Source: Lachnospiraceae bacterium
Lineage (GTDB): Bacteria; Bacillota; Clostridia; Lachnospirales; Lachnospiraceae
Direction: 5' to 3'
Length of the DNA: 7,797 nucleotides
Assembly (NCBI GenBank): GCA_016282215.1
Contig: JAEEKC010000059.1
Location: 1 to 7,797 of the forward strand
This document shows positions 4,027-7,797 of the stretch, one piece after another. A program made the position numbers and the translations under genes. The stretch's first letter is position 1, and each line of letters begins with the position of its first letter. Under the pieces are notes generated by a model. The model did no database searches. It saw nothing but the letters and a program-made list of their open reading frames with translations, and was not told the origin of the DNA.

Positions 4027-5766
4027 ATGATTCAGATTATTCTCAGTAAATTAGGTGTATATAAGAAGGCATCCATATTGACGCCGCTGTTTATGATCTT
4101 AGAGGTCGCCATGGAAATGGTGATCCCGCTGATGATGTCATCTATCATCGATAAAGGGGTCAGCGTGGGGGATATGAGCCACATCGCCAGGATGGGCGGT
4201 TTCATGGTCGTGGCGGCAGCCATCGGACTGTTTGGCGGACTGATGGGCGGTAAATACGGCGCCGAGGCCAGCGCAGGCCTGGCAAGAAACCTGCGAAAAA
4301 GCGTTTATGAAAAAATACAGAGTTTTTCCTTTGCCAATATAGACCGGTTTTCTTCGGCAGGGCTGATCACCCGTATGACCACGGACATCACCAATATTCA
4401 GAATGCGTATCAGATGATCCTTCGGATGTGCGTCCGTTCCCTGATCTCCCTGGTGGTAGCCATGTGCATGTCTGTCTATATCAGTCCGAAGATTTCGCTG
4501 GTCTTTTTCGGCGCGGTACTGTTTCTCGGACTGGTGCTGGGGCTGGTGATCCGCTTTGCGACCAAAACCTTTACCCAGGTGTTTTCCAAATATGATGACC
4601 TGAACGAAAGCATACAGGAAAACATTACCGCCATCCGCGTGGTCAAAGCCTTTGTGCGCGAGGATTATGAGAGAAAACGGTTTACACAGGCTAACGAAAA
4701 CCTCTATAAAATGTTCGTCAAGGCTGAGAACATCATCGTATGGAACTTTCCCGTCATGATGATGACGATCTATACCTGTATCCTTCTGATCTCCTGGAAC
4801 GGCGCTCATATGATCGTTGCAGGCTCCCTGAAAACCGGGCAGCTCATGAGCCTGTTTTCCTATTGTATGAATATCCTGATGAGCCTGATGATGCTCTCCA
4901 TCGTTTTTGTCATGATCACCATGTCACAGGCTTCGGCAAAGCGTATTGCGGAGGTACTGTCGGAAGAGAGCACACTGACAAATCCGGAAAATCCCGTTTA
5001 TGAAGTGGCTGACGGCAGCATCCGTTTTTCTGATGTGACTTTCCGCTATCAGGAAACATCCGAAAAGCCGGTGCTTGATCATATCAATCTTGAGATCGCT
5101 TCGGGGCAGACCGTGGGGATCATCGGTTCTACCGGCAGTTCCAAGACTTCCCTTGTGAACCTGATCTCCCGGATTTACGATGTTTCATCCGGCAGCGTAT
5201 TTGTCGGCGGAAAAGATGTGCGGACCTATGACCTCGAAACGCTGCGCAATCAGGTGGCAATGGTACTGCAGCAAAACCTCCTGTTCTCCGGTACGATCCT
5301 TGATAACCTGCGCTGGGGAAAAGAAGATGCCACCTTGGAAGAATGTAAGAGAGTATGTGAGTTGGCCTGTGCCGATGAGTTTATCCAAGGTTTCCCTGAC
5401 GGATACGAAACCAGGATCGAGCAGGGCGGCAGCAATGTATCCGGTGGCCAGAAACAGCGGCTTTGTATTGCAAGGGCGCTCTTGAAACAGCCGAAAGTCC
5501 TGATTCTCGACGATTCCACCTCTGCAGTGGATACGGCGACGGATGCAAGGATCCGCAAGGCATTCCGCGAGCAGCTTCCGGGAACCACCAAGATCATCAT
5601 CGCCCAGCGGATCTCCTCCGTTCAGGATGCCGATATGATCGTCGTATTGGAAAACGGACAGATCGACGGAGTGGGCACCCACGAACAACTGCTTGAGAAC
5701 AACGAGATCTACCGGGATATCTACACCTCCCAGACAAGCGGAGGCGGCGACTTCGACCAGCCATAA
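4027..5766 (+). CDS. Heterodimeric ABC exporter, half with the degenerate ATP site (TM287-like)
   Basis: 579 residues, a full-length half-transporter. Six membrane segments lie at about 17-38, 57-75, 133-152, 157-176, 241-259 and 273-297, followed by the ATPase domain. Visible motifs are Walker A GSTGSSKT (367-374), with Ser in place of the usual third Gly; Q-loop Gln415; signature VSGGQ (471-475); Walker B VLILD (491-495) followed by Asp496 instead of the catalytic Glu; and Gln527 at the switch-His position (IIIAQR). The D-for-E and Q-for-H changes mark the non-catalytic half of heterodimeric exporters such as TM287/288, so it should pair with the gene at 6010. Such pumps export drugs, lipids or peptides; the substrate is unknown here. 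The start fits the family (MIxxxLSxxxxYKKASILTPLF), but the ribosome binding site is poor: AAAGG at 4010-4014, 12 nt away. Confidence 0.95.
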   Translation: MIQIILSKLGVYKKASILTPLFMILEVAMEMVIPLMMSSIIDKGVSVGDMSHIARMGGFMVVAAAIGLFGGLMGGKYGAEASAGLARNLRKSVYEKIQSFSFANIDRFSSAGLITRMTTDITNIQNAYQMILRMCVRSLISLVVAMCMSVYISPKISLVFFGAVLFLGLVLGLVIRFATKTFTQVFSKYDDLNESIQENITAIRVVKAFVREDYERKRFTQANENLYKMFVKAENIIVWNFPVMMMTIYTCILLISWNGAHMIVAGSLKTGQLMSLFSYCMNILMSLMMLSIVFVMITMSQASAKRIAEVLSEESTLTNPENPVYEVADGSIRFSDVTFRYQETSEKPVLDHINLEIASGQTVGIIGSTGSSKTSLVNLISRIYDVSSGSVFVGGKDVRTYDLETLRNQVAMVLQQNLLFSGTILDNLRWGKEDATLEECKRVCELACADEFIQGFPDGYETRIEQGGSNVSGGQKQRLCIARALLKQPKVLILDDSTSAVDTATDARIRKAFREQLPGTTKIIIAQRISSVQDADMIVVLENGQIDGVGTHEQLLENNEIYRDIYTSQTSGGGDFDQP

Positions 5767-5772
5767 CAGACG

Positions 5773-5826
5773 ACAGATAAAGCCTTCCCCCTGGGGGGAA
5801 GGTGGCACGAAGTGCCGGATGAGGGG
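5773..5826. repeat. Palindromic repeat element, short copy (A)
   Basis: It begins with ACAGATAAAG. A near-perfect hairpin follows, CCTTCCCCC (5783-5791) with GGGGGAAGG (5794-5802), then a second hairpin GGCAC-GAA-GTGCC (5804-5816), and it ends GGATGAGGGG. I recognise this layout (CCTTCCCC hairpin, short second hairpin, GGATGAGGG end) as a dispersed repeat common in Clostridia genomes. The first 20 bases recur exactly at 5867-5886. There is no T-run, so it is not an intrinsic terminator. It starts 6 bp after the stop codon of the first exporter gene. Confidence 0.75.
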
Positions 5827-5866
5827 CGTTGGCAGGCGACAGACGAGGGGTATCGACAGTCGATCC

Positions 5867-5973
5867 ACAGATAAAGCCTTCCCCCTTGGGGGCGCTGCGT
5901 GCCAGTGGCACGCGCCCCGCGCGGACCGAGCCGGGAGGCGAGACAGCTGTCACCGCAGGTGACTGATGAGGGG
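5867..5973. repeat. Palindromic repeat element, long variant (B)
   Basis: It shares its first 20 bases with copy A and the final GATGAGGGG (5965-5973). After CCTTCCCCCTTGGGGG it does not close with AAGG. Instead it carries roughly 55 bp of GC-rich sequence containing a strong hairpin: GCGTGCC (5897-5903) with GGCACGC (5907-5913), extended by GGGGC (5889-5893) with GCCCC (5914-5918) across a 3-nt bulge. The 3' part has GTCACC-GCA-GGTGAC (5949-5963) in the place of copy A's second hairpin. It reads as a family member with an internal insertion. It ends 36 bp before the second exporter start. Confidence 0.7.
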
Positions 5974-6009
5974 CCTTCAAATACCGAAACATAAATAAGG
6001 AGAACAACC

Positions 6010-7797
6010 ATGGCAGAAATAAACAATGAAAAAGCGCGTCCGGTTCACGCTCCACGCGGGAGAGGACCCCGCGGCATGAAACCGACCGTGGAAAACCCGG
6101 GCAGGATCATCAAGCGCCTTATGGGCTATGTGGCAAGGGACTACGGCGTGTTTATGGGCATCGTGCTGGTCTGCATCGTGATCTCGGTGCTGGCGAATGC
6201 ACAGGGAACCATGTTCATGCAGACCCTCATCGACAGTTACATCACGCCCATGATCGGTGCAAAGAATCCTGATTTCGGACCGCTGCTTCATGCTATGGGG
6301 AGAGTGGCGCTTTTTTACCTGATCGGTATCACGGCTTCCTTCACCCAGAACCGCATCATGGTCAAGATCACACAGGGAACCCTGCGGAATATGCGATCAG
6401 AATTGTTTGATCACATGGAAGGACTGCCAATCAAATATTTCGACACCCATGCCCATGGCGATATCATGTCAATCTATACCAACGATATCGATACCCTCCG
6501 GCAGGTGATCTCCCAGAGCATCCCGCAGCTGTTTAACAGCGCCATCACCATTGTAACGGTGCTGATCTGCATGATCCGGCTTTCGGGCACACTGACCTGC
6601 ATTTCCCTGCTGATGGTATTTTTCATGCTTTTTGTGACCGGAAAACTGGCGGGCAAAAGCGGCAAATACTTTATGAGCCAGCAAAAGGACCTCGGCGAGG
6701 TCAACGGCTTTATCGAAGAGATGCTGACAGGCCAGAAGGTGGTCAAGGTATTCTGCCATGAAGAAAAAGCCATGGAAGAATTCAATGAGAAAAATGACCG
6801 CCTCTTTCACAGCGCCAACAATGCAAATGCCTATGCCAATATGCTGGCGCCCTTTAACGCGCAGCTGGGCAATATGAGCTATGTGATCTGCGTATTGGTC
6901 GGAGCGGCGCTTGCTTTGACAGGCAAGACCGGGCTGACCCTTGGCGCACTGGCAAGCTTCCTGACCTTTAATAAGAGCTTTAACATGCCCATCAATCAGG
7001 TCAGCATGCAGATGAACGCCATCGTGATGGCGTTGGCCGGCGCAGACCGCGTCTTCAAATTGCTCGATGAGCAGCCTGAACAGGATGAGGGCTATGTATC
7101 CCTGGTTGTAGCGGAAGAAAAAGACGGGCAGCTCGTTGAGAGCGATAAGGAGTTCACCGGGCTTTGGGCCTGGAAACATACCCATCAGGCGGACGGCAGC
7201 GTGGAGTATAAACCGCAGCGCGGCGACCTGGTCATGGAGGATGTGGACTTCGGCTATACGGATGAAAAGATGGTTCTTTACGATATCTGCCTGTACGCAA
7301 AGCCCGGTCAGAAGATCGCCTTTGTAGGCTCCACCGGCGCAGGCAAGACAACGATCACGAACCTGATCAACCGGTTTTATGATATCCAGGATGGCAAGAT
7401 CCGTTACGACGGCATCAATATCGGCAAGATCAAAAAATCCGACCTGCGTCATTCTCTGGGCATGGTATTGCAGGACACCCATCTCTTTACGGCAACGGTA
7501 CGGGAGAATATCCGCTATGGCAACCTGCATGCAACGGATGAGCAGGTGGAGCAGGCGGCAAAACTGGCCAATGCGGACGTGTTTATCCGTCAGCTCCCGC
7601 AGGGCTATGATACCGTGCTGACCGGCGATGGGGCGAATCTGTCACAGGGGCAGAGACAGCTTCTTGCCATTGCCCGTGCGGCTATTGCCAATCCACCGGC
7701 GCTGATCCTCGATGAGGCGACATCCTCCATCGATACCAGAACAGAGCGCCTGGTACAGGACGGCATGGACAAGCTGATGAAGGGCAGAACCACCTTC
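6010..7797 (+). CDS. Heterodimeric ABC exporter, half with the catalytic ATP site (TM288-like), 3' end outside window
   Basis: The frame is open for 596 codons to the window edge. AAGGAG (5997-6002) lies 7 nt before the ATG. A basic, Pro/Gly/Arg-rich cytosolic N-terminus of about 36 residues precedes six membrane segments, at about 48-65, 98-113, 176-196, 198-214, 286-304 and 311-330. A linker insertion with the WAWKHTH sequence (about 385-391) sits before the ATPase domain, a feature I associate with this subfamily. Motifs are Walker A GSTGAGKT (440-447), Q-loop Gln488, signature LSQGQ (544-548), and Walker B ALILDE (564-569) with the catalytic Glu569 intact. The switch His and last 30 or so residues lie beyond the window. 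Its intact Walker motifs should combine with the SGGQ signature of the 4027 gene product to form the hydrolysing site. It lies 243 bp downstream of its partner, unusually far. Confidence 0.95.
   Translation, partial: MAEINNEKARPVHAPRGRGPRGMKPTVENPGRIIKRLMGYVARDYGVFMGIVLVCIVISVLANAQGTMFMQTLIDSYITPMIGAKNPDFGPLLHAMGRVALFYLIGITASFTQNRIMVKITQGTLRNMRSELFDHMEGLPIKYFDTHAHGDIMSIYTNDIDTLRQVISQSIPQLFNSAITIVTVLICMIRLSGTLTCISLLMVFFMLFVTGKLAGKSGKYFMSQQKDLGEVNGFIEEMLTGQKVVKVFCHEEKAMEEFNEKNDRLFHSANNANAYANMLAPFNAQLGNMSYVICVLVGAALALTGKTGLTLGALASFLTFNKSFNMPINQVSMQMNAIVMALAGADRVFKLLDEQPEQDEGYVSLVVAEEKDGQLVESDKEFTGLWAWKHTHQADGSVEYKPQRGDLVMEDVDFGYTDEKMVLYDICLYAKPGQKIAFVGSTGAGKTTITNLINRFYDIQDGKIRYDGINIGKIKKSDLRHSLGMVLQDTHLFTATVRENIRYGNLHATDEQVEQAAKLANADVFIRQLPQGYDTVLTGDGANLSQGQRQLLAIARAAIANPPALILDEATSSIDTRTERLVQDGMDKLMKGRTTF

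Noticed and set aside
3716..4030. 104-codon + strand frame overlapping the exporter start
   Set aside because: It begins inside the DUF5684-like gene, crosses a perfect 9-bp hairpin and shows no domain. It is kept only as an observation about the ATGA overlap.
4138..4809. Minus-strand open frame of 223 codons
   Set aside because: It is the shadow of the first exporter's membrane domain; the His/Asp-rich translation is typical of antisense reading.
5783..5802. Intrinsic terminator after the first exporter gene
   Set aside because: The stem is strong, but it is followed by TGGCACGAAG rather than a T-run, and the partner gene downstream needs the transcript unless it has its own promoter.
5693..5962. 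Open frame across the repeat elements between the exporter genes
   Set aside because: It overlaps the end of the first exporter in another frame, and its sequence is a translation of the hairpin repeats.
5773..5973. CRISPR-like array from the repeated CCTTCCCCC units
   Set aside because: There are only two unequal copies, with hairpins of different structure and no regular spacers or cas genes.
6469..7530. Long open frame on the minus strand (353 codons)
   Set aside because: It is antisense to an unbroken ABC exporter frame with all expected motifs. Its translation is rich in His, Gln and Ala and has no recognisable domain.

Overview
The window looks like chromosomal DNA from a Clostridia-type Firmicute, most likely a gut Lachnospiraceae relative. 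The evidence is strong AGGAGG-type ribosome binding sites, mixed base composition, a DUF5684-type small membrane protein, a TM287/288-type heterodimeric ABC exporter, and CCTTCCCCC...GGGGGAAGG hairpin repeats of a kind I recall as common in Clostridia. This placement rests on recognition of families, not on a search. All genes found are on the + strand.

Layout. Positions 1-145 are a leader with a long inverted repeat. Positions 146-883 hold two small membrane-protein genes of unknown function, 27 bp apart, each with a good ribosome binding site. Positions 884-1217 are a gene-poor stretch. It holds an A/T tract, a near-consensus promoter, a compact structured RNA ending in an intrinsic terminator, and a GC-rich hairpin block. 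Positions 1218-1685 encode an unrecognised 155-residue protein. Positions 1686-1853 hold a second near-consensus promoter embedded in inverted repeats. It drives a two-gene operon of metallophosphoesterases (1854-2405 and 2408-3178), one small calcineurin-like enzyme and one PPP-type phosphatase. Positions 3179-3375 hold a third promoter (extended -10) preceded by short direct repeats, then a DUF5684-like membrane protein (3376-3747) and a hairpin that may be its terminator. After a 279-bp gap come the two halves of a heterodimeric ABC exporter, 4027-5766 and 6010 to the window end (cut off). They are separated by 243 bp filled with two hairpin-rich repeat elements.

How the parts work together. 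The two ABC proteins are complementary. The first has a degenerate Walker B (Asp for the catalytic Glu) and Gln at the switch-His position, but a canonical SGGQ signature. The second has a canonical Walker A and B but an LSQGQ signature. Together they should give one catalytic and one degenerate ATP site, as established for TM287/288. The two phosphoesterases are translationally coupled and probably act in the same process, with unknown substrate.

The least explained parts are the candidate small RNA or attenuator at about 973-1090, the inverted-repeat array around the phosphoesterase promoter, the orphan gene at 1218, and the repeats inside the exporter operon. I see no CRISPR array, tRNA, rRNA or transposase. 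I do not see a clear new multi-gene system; the non-coding element at 904-1090 is the best candidate for something undescribed.
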